Source: Daphnia carinata
Lineage: Eukaryota > Arthropoda > Branchiopoda > Diplostraca > Daphniidae
Reading direction: 5' to 3'
DNA: 64,000 nt
Assembly: GCF_022539665.2 (NCBI RefSeq)
Contig: NC_081337.1
Span: forward strand, 4,688,679-4,752,678
The notes beneath the pieces are model-generated. The model made no database searches. It was given only the letters and a program-made list of their open reading frames with translations, and was not told the origin of the DNA. Positions 22,601-34,447 of the stretch are shown piece by piece (position 1 is the stretch's first letter; each line of letters starts with the position of its first letter). A program made the position numbers and the translations under genes.

Positions 22601-24709
22601 AAGTTACAAATAACGAGGTTCGTTAATGCGAAGTCGTCACGGGGTAACCAGAATTTCTCCCGGAATTTTCCATGGGATTCCCGGGAAAGGCTCCGAATGG
22701 TAATGCCCAAATGATGAAGAGCTTTTGCCAAGTAAAACAAATTATTTTGCACAGGCAGCCACAAATATATTTCTGTGCACTGCTGTGTAAAGAAGGAATA
22801 ATCAAAAACGAATTCAAACATCTCACTGAGAACAATAACGAAAGTTTTGTCTGGTCTTTGCCACAACCAGTGCCTGCTACCAAGTGGAATTTACCTGCAT
22901 TATTTTGTATACCTCACCTGCTAATTTAAAACACACCGAGTTAATGGATTTGTACGGAAGGTGCTGTCTCATTCAGGCAATGAGACTGAAGCCAGCACAA
23001 AAGAGACAAAGAAAGCCCGTTAAAAGCTAAAGCGATTGACGAGGCCACCACAAATACGTCGGTGTTCGGCTCTAGACTTGTAAAGGGAAAGTGTCCAGCA
23101 ACCAAACACGTCAGAGGAAAGCGTAAACCTGTAGACGAGGTCAACTATGAACACACATGGCGCGAATTCAAAGTTCACTTTAGCTGGAATTTCTAAATCA
23201 GAAAATCAAGCATTAGTTATCAGTGTGTGGCATTGAAATTTTAAGGCGTCAACACTGAACTAATTCCAATTTCAAGGTAAGCAAAACAAAATCACAATAT
23301 AACGGTCTCGATTTGCAGACGACATGGCTACTATATACTGCAGTGACACGAACAGGAAACCAAACGCAAATGAACCAGACACTATTCAGAACAGTGTCTA
23401 TCTGTGTTTGCTAATAGTCAACCGTAAAATAAAAGTTTTTACAATAAAATAATGACTTTTGAGATATTCCGTTTACAATTTACGTCAATCTTTTGTTAAA
23501 AAAAAACGGAATTCATTAGAGATGTAAACATAAACTTACCAACAATCTTACTTCAAGTGGCATGGGAAAACCCTTGTTGAAATGCAATTGTGATGGTCAA
23601 AGCGCAGATAGATCTAACGTAGGTAACGGGAAAGTAAGCATGAGGCTTGAACTCAACACAGTTGCATATACGACTATACTAGAGAGATTAAAAACGAAAC
23701 GTATGCATAAAAAGGCAAAATCCTCAAAAATCACGTGATGTTACATTCTCAGATTGGAGAGAGGGGAATTCCAAAGTGAAACTATATTCTTGCGGCAGGC
23801 AAACATTAGATGGCCTAAAACACGTTAGTGCAGGTTACCAACACAGCCAGAAGCACTGATTTACGTACTGTATAAGGTTAAGCCAAACAAAGTTAAAAAC
23901 TTGAAGCTCCGCCTTGCCTCCTGGAGGGTACTTCTCGGTATTTTACTTATTCTTTTTTAAACCAGAGGATATTCTTCAGGTTAAATAGTAGCTAATGGAA
24001 GCTGGTCGATGCAACGGTAGTGCGAATAAAACCTTACCTAACACCTTCTTTAAAACCGGGTAGCCGGCCAATATTGGTGCTAAAAGGCTTGGAAGCGGTC
24101 GTGGCCTTTGCTGGCTGCAGAAGAGACTTCAAGTACAATCCATCAGGTAAGTCAATTACGCAGTTTCAATTCTAGAGTATAAATATGTAAATTACAAAAA
24201 GATTTTGAGACAAAAAAAACTTTAATTTGAAACAAAACAAAAAAAAAGTATCAAATGAAAAAAGAAAACGCGGTTTGTATGGTGTAACGCAGGTGCACAA
24301 ACAAATGGTATACAATTGGATAGCCTGGCAGATGATCAGACCAGTTTCAACCAGTTTCCTATTGCACAAATCGAGGTCGCCATGAATAATGCATCAATCC
24401 TAGAACTCATACCATGTAGAATAATTTCTTAAAGCTAATACGGTGGGGAACTTTTCAAACGGAATTCGCGTTCTTATTAAATACAGTGGGGTGGGATTAG
24501 TAAACAGCACGCATGCACGAGGTTGTTCCAGGACGCAACGCTGATCATTTGATTGCCCAATTTCATGTTTTGCTTAAGATTAAACAAAATAATAATATTA
24601 AAATGTTAGACTTAAAAACGAGACAATTCATTGGCATTTTGTGATTTCTGATCCTTTTGTTCTTTTTGCTGGAAAAAGTGAAAGTCCTGTCCCAAACCAA
24701 AAAGTCGAA
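19645..24709. other. 5 kb gene-poor stretch upstream of SLC12
   Basis: AT-rich with A/T homopolymers and a short tandem repeat of a TTCAACATTTTCAACCATTT-like unit at about 22450-22500. Apart from the possible minus-strand exons at 20619-21947, I find no coding sequence with splice support. The right part likely contains 5' UTR and promoter of the SLC12 gene. Confidence 0.5.
20619..21947 (-). other. possible minus-strand transcript, unidentified exons
   Basis: Exon-like pieces with good splice sites on the minus strand: 21891-21947 (ATG, 19 codons, donor GTGAG), 21144-21296 (51 open codons, TTTACCACAG acceptor, contains ETFVWSLSFAFSFQKP), and 20619-20696 (26 codons, hydrophobic SVSYLAFYIICMV, donor GTAAGT). 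The second and third join in frame. An intermediate piece joined to the first hits a stop quickly, so a complete coding chain was not found. It may be a decayed gene, a long non-coding RNA or a small membrane protein. Confidence 0.25.
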
Positions 24710-27700
24710 ATGGATAATCAAGCATTCGAAGAAGTAAGCAATAATTTACGGAAATTTAACAGATAGAGTGCGATAGTATGACCAGTAAAAAAAATAACAT
24801 TTGGATCGCTTGTTTGATCTAGCTAAGAGAAAACACGCCCAACGTACTGGAACATAGAAATATCCATGTTGATACAGAAATCGGGCTGGCGGCCACTGAG
24901 GCCAGTGTACAGCGAAGAGGCTATCAAGGTCAAGTCCTTTCCACTGTACACGAATTGCACAATTCAGCATTCGACAACAACCAAAAGGTGAATAGCCGGT
25001 GATGCCAACAGCACCAACATGTTGTAATAATTATTTGACATGCATTGGGTCATCAAATGTTTCCTATTTGAGGACCAGAAATCATCGGACCAACCTAACA
25101 CTGGAAGTCGATTTCACGTATCGGCCGTTAGCCCCGGAAGTGGGACGGAAAATGTTCAGCTGGGACCTGCCAAGATAGAAAACAACATCGTCTTTGACAA
25201 AGAAACACAACTAGATACGAATCGAAAATCAAGGATAGCGACCTTCAATTCCCAGGAGAGAAATCGAAAAATGAGCCGTGATGTTATTCCGAGTATAGAA
25301 CATTACCGAACGAATCCTCTACTTCAAACAACCGCCAGACGGCCTACCATGCACGAGCTATGCCATCAGTTAAGCGAGGAAGTATCACTGCAAGATTTCG
25401 ACGAGGTAATTTGCCTTTTTTAAAAAATATTGGTCGCTTACTACTGACGAACATCTTTAGACATTAGCAAAGGGTAGCGAAAATGAAGCTGAAGATGAAA
25501 AGGTCACGGAAAATGTGAAGTTTGGCTGGATAGAAGGAGTTCTTATCCGCAATATGATGAGCATTTGGGGTGTTATGCTCTTTTTGCGGCTTTCGTGGGT
25601 AGTCGCTCACGCAGGAATAGGTGAATTTTACTTTTATGCATTTAGTACGTATTTTTCGACGAAATGAAAACTGTGCTGTTTTTTGGATTAAGGTGAGACG
25701 TTGGTTATTATCGCAATTTCGACCTTCATCACTTTGGTAACGGCCCTATCCATGTCCGCCATTTCAACTAATGGCGAGATTGGTGGAGGTAATACAATTT
25801 ACAATTTCTTTTTAGCGCTGCAAACTGATGGACTTTCTCTTGCATTTAGGTGGTACTTATTTCGTCATGTAAGTCTGCATGAATTGTAATTTGGAATGGT
25901 TAACTTACCTTTTTGGGTTGTTTTTAGGTCAAGAGTGCTGGGACCAGAGTTTGGTGGTTCAATTGGAATCATCTTCGCAATTGCGAATGCAATGGATTGC
26001 TCGCTCAATGTGGTTGGATTCGCCCAAGCTGTACAGGACATGATGATGGAGTATGGTGGATATATTCTTTTCGATGGGGCCTATAACGATATCCGTGTCA
26101 TTGGCACAATTACAATGATATTCGTTTGCGCTATTTGTGGTCTCGGAGCCCAGTATGAAACTAAGGTTGTAATAACAATTCAAATTTAATTGTCGGACGT
26201 TAACACGGATTGCTTTAATTTACCAAAATAGATGAAAGACATCATGTTTGTTATTATGCTGGCATCGTTAGTAAATTTCTTAGCTGGCAGCATAATGGGA
26301 CCATCTTCCGAGTTGGAAGAAGCGAGAGGATTTATTGGATACAGCAGTATGATACCTTTAATGTTGCCTGTCAATGGAGATTGAATCAAAATTTGTTTAT
26401 CTCATTAAGTGGACCTACTTGCTGAAAACTGGGAACCAGCTTATACCGTCACTAGTGGTCAACTGCAAAATTTTATTTCCGTCTTCTCCGTTTACTTCCC
26501 TGCCTGTATCGGTATTCTAGCTGGGGCCAACGTTTCCGGTGAGCTAAAGGTACTCAACAATTAAAACATCAAATTGAACCTGTTAACGAGTTATTAACAA
26601 CATTAGGATCCAAACACAGCTATTCCTAAAGGAACTATATTGGCTATCATCATTTGCAGTATTTCTTACGCAGGAGTGGCTATTATTTGTGCTGCAACGA
26701 TGGCCCGTCAAGGTACGTTTCTGCCAGTAAATTCTAAGCTTATACAAAAAATCAAAATGACTTTTTCGTAGCTACTGGAAACGTCATGGACTTGGTAAAT
26801 GGAACGCATTTAAATTGTACGTCCTCAGTCAATGGTACCGACTGTCGCAGTGGACTTTACTACGACTATCAGGTAATTTTGCATAAATTTTGCACAGTTA
26901 GTTGGAGATAAGGAATTTTTACCCACAAAAAGGCAATGTCCTTGGTGTCTGCCTTTGGCCCACTTAACTATGTGGGTTGCATAGCAGCTACAATCAGCTC
27001 AGCGCTGTCGGACTTTGTTTCTTGTCCAGCTCTACTGGAAGTCATTGCAGCTGATAAATTATATCCTTATTGGATGGTTGGCTTTTGGGGAAAAAGATCC
27101 GGAACATCAAATCAGCCATATCGAGCTTTTGGTTTCACTTTTGTTTTGGCCTTAGCTTTCGTCCTAATTGGTAAAACATTGGCTATGTTAACTATGTGAT
27201 AAGAATAAGTTTAACGGAAATGTTTTTGTTACCATATTAGCTCAACTGGACATGATAGCCTTGCTGATTTCGGATTTCTTCCTTGCTACGTTTGCCCTAA
27301 TGAACTTTTCTACCTTTCACGTCAGCTTGATCAAACCAATTGGATGGCGACCAACCTTTAAGGTAACAACAAATGAGACATGGTCATTTAGTCACAATTA
27401 AAATGTACCTGTATCATCTAGTATTACAACACGTGGCTGAGTTTGCTGACTGGAATTCTGTCAATCACCTCCATGATCCTCATCAGTCTTCCAATTGCAG
27501 TGATAACAATTGCCATTGTTCTCTTTTTCTACATGGTTGTTCTTTACAGGAAACCAGGTACGTTTTAAAATCAGGTCTTCTAAGCAACGTCCTCAACTAT
27601 AAACAATTATTCCTTTTTAAAAGAGGTCAATTGGGGATCGTCTACTCAAGCACAAACTTACCGAGCAGCGTTGACCAGCATTCAACAACTTGTGCACATT

Positions 27701-29574
27701 GAGGAACACGTTAAAAATTACAGGCCACAAATTTTAGTTCTAACTGGCCTTCCCAACACTCGTCCTGCTTTGGTCGATTTCGCCTACCTCATTTGTAAGA
27801 ACAATTCGCTAATGATTTGCGGCAATATCGTCGAGGTATTCACATTTTGAAAACATCTGTTTTGATTGGCTTTTCATTTTCCTTTTGTGGTGGTAAATAG
27901 GAGAAATTAAAGTACGAAACGCGATTAAAACTGCAGCAGAAAGCTTACCGATATCTGCGTTTCACACACATCAAGGGATTTTGTGCTGTGGCAGATAACT
28001 CAAATCTTCATACAGGGGTGGCTGCAATGCTGGGCCTGGCGGGCGTTGGTAAAGTTAAACCCAATATCCTCTTGATGGGATACAAAAACAACTGGTCAAC
28101 CTGTGATAGAAAAGCGTTGGATCAATACGTGCTGACTATACAGTAAGTTGAAATTCTACAAACAACATTGGAATTGATTAAAATTATAAATATTTTTTTG
28201 TTTAGTACTGGGTTTGAAATGAACGTTGGAGTAGCAATTCTTCGTCTACAAGAAGGGCTTGATTGCTCGCAAATCTTGGCCGATATTGACGACTTAATTG
28301 TCAATAAATTTCCCAAAGACAAAAGTCAAAATCAGCAAACGAACGAGTGGTCGGTCACGAGTAACACTTTTGGCGATTATCCAACGGGTGTCGACACAAC
28401 CGTCACAAGCGTGACAATGTGTAATTCTTGTAGAAATTTTTGAGGAATTGCCTTTATCTAATCCTTTTTTCTTTCAACAAATGCACCGTACCAATCAGTG
28501 AACGATGAAAACAAGGTCGAGGAAACGGACGACTTGGAATCGCCAAATGATAACGAAGGTAGACGAACTGTGGTACTGGGAGTTACGAAAAGCAAAAAGA
28601 GCAAACGAAGCAAAAAACTAGCAATCACCTACAGGTATACCATAAACAGCAAAGCACAATAACCTTATTCATCAAATTAAATAGTTAATTCGATAGGGAT
28701 CCCGAAGGAAACGAATTGCCAAAGAGTGTGATGAACAAGATCATCGTGTTTCAGAAAAAACAGAAAAAGGACACGATCGACATCTGGTGGCTAAGCGATG
28801 ACGGAGGTAAAGAACAACGCTAAACTAATTAAACACATTTCTTATGGGATTCATCTACTAGGTTTGACACTTCTCTTGCCTGTTATTATCAACAGTCGAT
28901 CGAATTGGTCAGAAACTAAATTGCGTATTTTCTGTACGGCTTCTGGTGTTCATGAACTGGAAAAAGAACAAAAGGGGTGAGTTCCTTCAATTGCCACATT
29001 ATCCAATTACAAGTGGGTTTTTAAATCAAAATTTTTAAAAATTCTAGCATGGCAGTTTTGCTGTCAAAATTCCGCATTGATTACTCTGACCTAGTAATTA
29101 TAAGCGACGTTGACGAAGCACCCAAAAAGAAAACCAAAAAATGGTTCGATGGTGTGATTCGACCCTTCCTACAACCCGGGCCAAATGGTACGTTCCTGTT
29201 TCTCAGCTCACTTGTGCTTTGATTTAATGACATTAACGATTTACAGGTGCACCACCTCAGGTAACTGAGCAACACCTCGAAATGTTTCAGTACAAAACCA
29301 ATCGTCACCTCAAATTACGAGAATTATTGCTGGATCATTCTTCAGACTCCAATTTAGTTGTCATGTAAGTCTTTGCAAAAAAAAAGAAAACATTCAATTA
29401 ATCATTAAAAACACCCTGTTGAAACAAAATCAAATTAGGACTTTGCCGATGCCTCGAAACCAATCTTTTAATGCTCCGCTCTACATGGCTTGGCTGGAGG
29501 CTCTGACGGCCAACATGCCACCATTCATGCTCGTGCGAGGAAATCAGACATCCGTTCTGACATTTTATGTTTAA
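24710..29574 (+). CDS. sodium-(potassium)-chloride cotransporter, SLC12A1/2/3 group
   Basis: Electroneutral cation-chloride cotransporter of the plasma membrane. 23 exons sum to 3417 nt (1138 residues): 24710-24733, 24823-24987, 25073-25405, 25461-25620, 25693-25788, 25850-25868, 25928-26165, 26232-26346, 26410-26549, 26607-26712, 26772-26872, 26933-27170, 27241-27362, 27422-27557, 27624-27835, 27901-28142, 28206-28420, 28499-28634, 28697-28806, 28862-28976, 29048-29187, 29247-29364, 29439-29574. TM1 is [20 protein letters not shown]; then [13 protein letters not shown] and [13 protein letters not shown]; a glycosylated loop (NGT, NCT, NGT); a long cytosolic C-terminus ending [24 protein letters not shown]. 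These are hallmarks of the NKCC/NCC branch rather than KCC. Whether K is transported cannot be read from sequence. Start ATG 24710 yields an 8-codon first exon. Confidence 0.93.
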
Positions 29575-30298
29575 CCTGATTGGTATACATATATAAAGGA
29601 AAGAAAAAGGTACCACTGGTTACCGAGCTATAGATGCTACCCGCTTTTTTAATCCCACACATTCAAATGGCATTTAGGTTTGTAAAAAATCATAAACGAT
29701 TGCCGTCAGCATTTGCTCACGAACTAGACTGAAAAGCGACCAAAAGGACCATAACATCACAGTCTTAATTGGAAGTGTAAAAAAGTTTAGCCAATGAATC
29801 ATTTAGCTATTACAATTCAGCAACGCGAAATACAAGACTATTTACGTATGTTTCGAAAAGTGAAAGCCTCTAAAAGTTGCACACCGCAAACAAATTGCTC
29901 ACGCGATCCTGTACGGCCGTATAGTTCCCTTGTACTGACCATACATGATACTCGATACTCCCGTTCAAGCAACGCCATTCGGCTGCTATGCGGAAAGCTT
30001 AGAAAAAGGACGTGGCAACAACTGGTCAAACACATGAGCGATTGTCAATGTTATATCAGGAATGCCATCAAAAGACACACGCAATAGCTATTTGCCGCAC
30101 CTGCAGTAACTGCAGGTGCGATGAAAACAAACTGCAATGAAATAAAATACGCTAGCAAATGGCGCAACAACAGAAAAACGAGTGCTCCGTGGGCATTAAA
30201 CAGCATGGGTCGCGTTGTATAAACGTCGTTGCCCCACGATCTTTCTTCAAACTACATTAAAGGTACATTTTTTTTTTTTACACTGAAAGGCCATTAAG
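29575..30298. other. intergenic between SLC12 and the nuclear receptor
   Basis: No coding sequence recognised. A perfect 25-base palindrome lies at 30096-30120. The stretch presumably includes the SLC12 3' UTR and the receptor promoter. Confidence 0.6.
30096..30120. promoter_or_regulatory. 25-base perfect palindrome with two E-boxes
   Basis: 12-base arms around a single central A (30108): CGCACCTGCAGT / ACTGCAGGTGCG. Each arm holds a CACCTG/CAGGTG E-box of the Snail/Scratch/E-protein type. It lies 179 bp upstream of the nuclear-receptor start codon, so a regulatory role is plausible but not shown. It could also form an RNA hairpin. Confidence 0.4.
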
Positions 30299-31684
30299 AT
30301 GCAGGCCAGTAAAAGTTGTGGTACGAACAACATCGACTCGGCACGCAATACAGGCAATTTTATCGGTCCATCAGCAGACATATGTCTGTTACCTTCATCT
30401 CACGTCCTAGGTGAATTCTCATTAAGCTCTTTTCGAACGATGAGTATTCGTGACTAATTAAATTTGAATAGATGGCAGACGCTCAAATATCAAAATGAAA
30501 AACCTGCAGTTAAATGAGGAATTGTGTTTGGTTTGTGGTGATAAAGGTTCTGGTCTCCATTACAATGTGCTCACGTGCGAAGGATGTAAAGGTATCTTTG
30601 ATTTCATTTCATTATAGAGAGAAAATGAAATAAAAACAAAATCGTTTAGGATTTTTCCGTCGCAGTTTAACAACACAGATAGTGTACCGGTGTACAAATA
30701 ACAATAATTGCTATATTGATATGTATATGAGACGTAAATGTCAAGAATGTCGCTTGAAAAAGTGCCTGGCAATGGGAATGCGATTGAAACAGAAAATGAC
30801 AGCACCCGTGCGTGTCGTCACGAGACTAACCACTAGGGGAAATAGATTCAAGCACCTCAATGCCGATCAACAGGAACTCGTTAGTCGACTCATTTCCTAC
30901 CAGAAGGAATACGATCAGCCGTCAGAAGAAGACATGAAAAAAATATCGGTACGCTTAAAAATCTCATTTCAATTTGAAATATTCTTAAATGTGAATGAAC
31001 GTTAAGATATCGGACACGGAGCAAATGAACGCAGAAGCCAAATTCAAGTACATGACGGAAATGACAATTCTGACTGTGAAGCTGACGGTCGATTTTTCTA
31101 AACGATTGCCCGGTTTCGAAACGATATTGCGATGCGACCAAATGACGCTGCTTAAAGCCTGTTCGAGTGAGGTGATGATGTTGCGCTGTGCGAGGCGCTA
31201 TGACGTCAAAACCGATTCCATCATCTTCGCCAACGGTCAACGACATGATCGTCAATCGTTCAATATGGCTGGAATTGGCCCTACGGCCGATTCCATTTTC
31301 AATTTCGGTAAACTGTTGTCAGTCATGAAAGTGGATGATGCCGAATACGCCCTACTCACTGCCATTGACATCTTTTCAGGTGACATTTTGCAAATTATTT
31401 TTCTCTTGTTAGCTATCGATCGTACTGTGAATGCTATTCCGTTAGAACGTTCGGGACTAGTGGACGCGCGTAAGGTGGAAAAGATTCAAGAAAGTTACTT
31501 GGAAACGCTGCAGGCCTACGTGATCGGTCGTCGAGGGCCGATGGCCATCAACCTTGCCAAGCTCCTATCCGTGCTAATTGAAATGCGCACGCTCAGCAAG
31601 CTCAATTCAGACATGTGCTACTCGTTGAAGCATAAAAACAAGAAATTACCACCATTTCTTGTCGAAGTGTGGGATATTCAATAA
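30299..31684 (+). CDS. ecdysone-receptor-like nuclear receptor (NR1H-type)
   Basis: Ligand-activated transcription factor. Exons 30299-30410, 30472-30591, 30650-30948, 31007-31684; 402 residues as drawn. A short A/B region (~45 residues) precedes a C4 DNA-binding domain: [16 protein letters not shown]-box CEGCKGFFRR, D-box spacing C-N5-C, then [15 protein letters not shown]. The ligand domain closely follows EcR wording: [46 protein letters not shown], and helix 12 [11 protein letters not shown]. The protein stops right after helix 12, with no F domain. Between helices 8 and 9 a 33-base stretch (31380-31412) is bounded by GT and AG and is in frame, so it may be coding or a tiny intron. Probably an EcR paralogue rather than the canonical EcR, given the short N-terminus and divergent second zinc module. 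Confidence 0.85.
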
Positions 31685-32410
31685 TATTTCTTTAGATAAG
31701 ATAGGTTCAGTTTATGTTAGACACAGGGTATATAGGGAAAAAAATATTTTCTGCACTGGAAATTATTTCTTGAAATATTGCGTAACAAATAAGTGTAGAC
31801 GGTAAATGCTTTTTACGATTCGGTGAAATTTACGGTGAAACAATTCAAAATTCGCAGTTCACGCAACCCTTGAAATACAAAACAGATTGCAAATTAAAGA
31901 GTTGTACGCAACTCAAACAGAAACAGCTGAGCTGCTGGCTGTTGAATTCAAGACACAACTTTATGTACCTGACTTACTTTGTGGGAATCAAGCTTTCAAA
32001 GGGAGTCTTTTTTTTTCACATGGGAAACTGTCCCTATACAAATTTTCAATAAAAAATTCTTAACTTGACAATCTTTAGATGTGGAAAGATCATTGATTTC
32101 ACGAGGGAAAACAACTGGGTCGAGTTTTTAGAAGCCTAAGCTATTCAAATCAAAATGTGATAATGAAACGAATGAACGATGGCAATAAGACCACCAAATA
32201 TCTCTCGTTTTAATCACCGAGGTGTCACTATCACTTCTCAGCAGCCTGTCAGTCTACTCGTTTAAAAATACGGTTGCCGAACCCAAGAGCCAAGACATTT
32301 TAACAATTTTCGTTCAGCGACAACATGACTGTCGTCTGCTGCGGTACGAAAGAATCAAATGTTTAAAAGCGAAAAGAGGCATGAAAGTAAGCTTTACTTA
32401 ACAATTAAAA
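31685..32410. other. intergenic, receptor 3' flank to OSGEPL1
   Basis: AT-rich; no coding region or RNA gene recognised. It likely holds the receptor 3' UTR and the OSGEPL1 promoter. Confidence 0.6.
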
Positions 32411-34263
32411 ATGCTCAACCGCTTGTCCGTGAAAAATAGCTTACTTCATTACAACAATATTGGATGCTATTATAAACTGTTGTGCAATGTGAGAACGGTA
32501 AACTTTTCGACAATCTCACAGTAAATTTCTTGCAACAAGATTGGTTATAATGAAATTTTTATACCCAGAAAAGCCTACTAAAGGGTAAAAGAAATGCACA
32601 GTGTCTTCACACATCTAGATATTCACCCCAGAGTCTTGTACTAGGGATAGAAACTAGTTGTGATGATACTGGTGCAGCAATAGTCGACTCTAAAGGAAAA
32701 GTAATAGGAGAAGCCTTGCATTCCCAGTTACAGACTCATTTAGAGTAAATAAATCAAAAACATTTGAAAAAATTTTCTGTAAAATCATCTTGCAAAATAT
32801 TGATTGTGACCAGAATGGGTGGCATCATCCCTCCGATAGCAAGAGACCTCCACACTGAAAACATCTCTAGAATTGTCGAAACAGCTTTACAAAATGCTAA
32901 TTTGGAAATCAAAGATCTCAGTGCTATAGCAGCAACAGTAAAACCAGGAATGCCACTATCCCTGCTTGTAGGCACTCATTTTGCCAAGGAACTCTGCAAA
33001 ACGTGGAATATTCCATTCATCCCTATTCACCACATGGAAGCTCACGCTTTGACAGCAAGAATGGTGGAAAAGGTAAGAAACTTTATGAAAATTATCTACA
33101 ATTTTTAATCTCACACATTCTTTGCAACAAAGGTTGATTTCCCCTTTCTAGTTCTCTTGGCATCTGGTGGACACTGTCTACTAGCTGTGGCAAACAAAAT
33201 TGATGAATTTCTACTGCTGGGAGAAAGCATTGATAATGCTCCAGGCGAAGTGCTTGATAAAGTATAATTGACATAAAAGATTATAAAAAGAACAGACTTG
33301 ACTGATAGAATAATTTCTCCCCCAAAAAAGGTTGCCAGAAGATTGAAACTACGAAACCTGCCGACTTTTTCTACGTTATCTGGTGGAAAGGCGATCGAAG
33401 AGCTAGCTAAGCAAGGTGATGCTACGGCTTTTGAATTCGGCAACCAACCGATGTACAAATACAACGACTGGTTCGTAAAGCCATTAACTTCCTCTAGATT
33501 TCCATTGTTGAAAAACATTACTGACATCCGCTAATGCAAAAAAAAGTTCTTTCAGTTTCTCCGGATTAAGAGCAAAAATCCACAGACATGTAGAGCGCGA
33601 AGAAATAAACCACAGTAGGCATTATTTTTTCGTGAGAAAAGAAAGCAAGGTGAAATTTATGGAAGTTTTTCGCAGACATTGAAGCGGATCAAGTGTTACC
33701 GTCTGCTGCCAACTTGTGCGCAAGTTTTCAACACGCTCTGTTTGCTCACATTTGCAGAAGAGTACAACGAGGAATGTTGTATGTCGACATGAAACAGATG
33801 ATACCGGAAGGAGCAAGAAAGTTGGTATAAAAACCAAATCTCTTATATCCTGTGTGATTACACGTGACTGCATAATTAAAAAATTCGAAATTGCCTAGGT
33901 CGTATCCGGAGGCGTGGCCTGCAACAGCCATTTCCGCAAATATTTGAGCATTGTATGTGCCGAGATGGGTTACACTCTTGTTTGCCCACCGCCTAAGCTT
34001 TGCACTGATAATGGAATCATGATAGCATGGAACGGCATGGAAAAATGGATGGCAGGTGTCGGAGTCGCAAAAGATATCGACGCTATCGACATCGAACCAA
34101 AGTCAGTTTGGTTTTCTTAAATTTCATTTCAACGCGAAATTAAAAGATCCGCATTTCTAACAGGGCAACACTTGGTACCAATATGATTGAGGATGTGCGG
34201 AGTTGTAACATATCGCTGAAAAAGAAAGGGATCAGGTTGCTACCAAAGAAAGTGAAGTGTTAG
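32411..34263 (+). CDS. OSGEPL1: mitochondrial tRNA N6-threonylcarbamoyladenosine transferase (Qri7/OSGEPL1)
   Basis: TsaD/Kae1-family enzyme, the mitochondrial t6A-forming type. Exons 32411-32497, 32569-32744, 32814-33072, 33133-33261, 33331-33470, 33556-33614, 33676-33824, 33899-34101, 34164-34263; 1302 nt, 433 residues. The N-terminal ~30 residues are basic/hydroxylated with few acidic residues (MLNRLSVKNSLLHYN), fitting mitochondrial import. Motifs in order: LGIETSCDDTGAAIVD, metal-binding HHMEAHAL, LLASGGHCLLA, TLSGGKAIEELAKQGDA, CFSGLRAKI, LVVSGGVACN, CTDNGIMIAWNG. The exon 5 donor is GTTCGT rather than GTAAGT; reading through it gives a truncated protein ending within 20 codons. ATG 32411 is chosen because the following exon has no in-frame ATG and the phase fits. 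Convergent with FGGY, 184 bp away. Confidence 0.9.
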
Positions 34264-34447
34264 TTAATACAATTGCTACATCTACCTTAACTACTATCTA
34301 TTTACACATATTCCCAATTTGTATACATCATGCTACTTAAAAATAACCGTTCAGTTGAACGAAACTAAGTTGAATTGTTAGTCCATGCAGGATGGGCGTG
34401 CGGTCATCGGGTTGATTGAAAAGGAATGTTGTCGGTTCACTTACTGT

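Noticed and set aside
29794-30087. 97-codon open frame after the SLC12 gene
   Set aside because: No homology, no upstream regulatory context, and it overlaps an equally long antisense frame.
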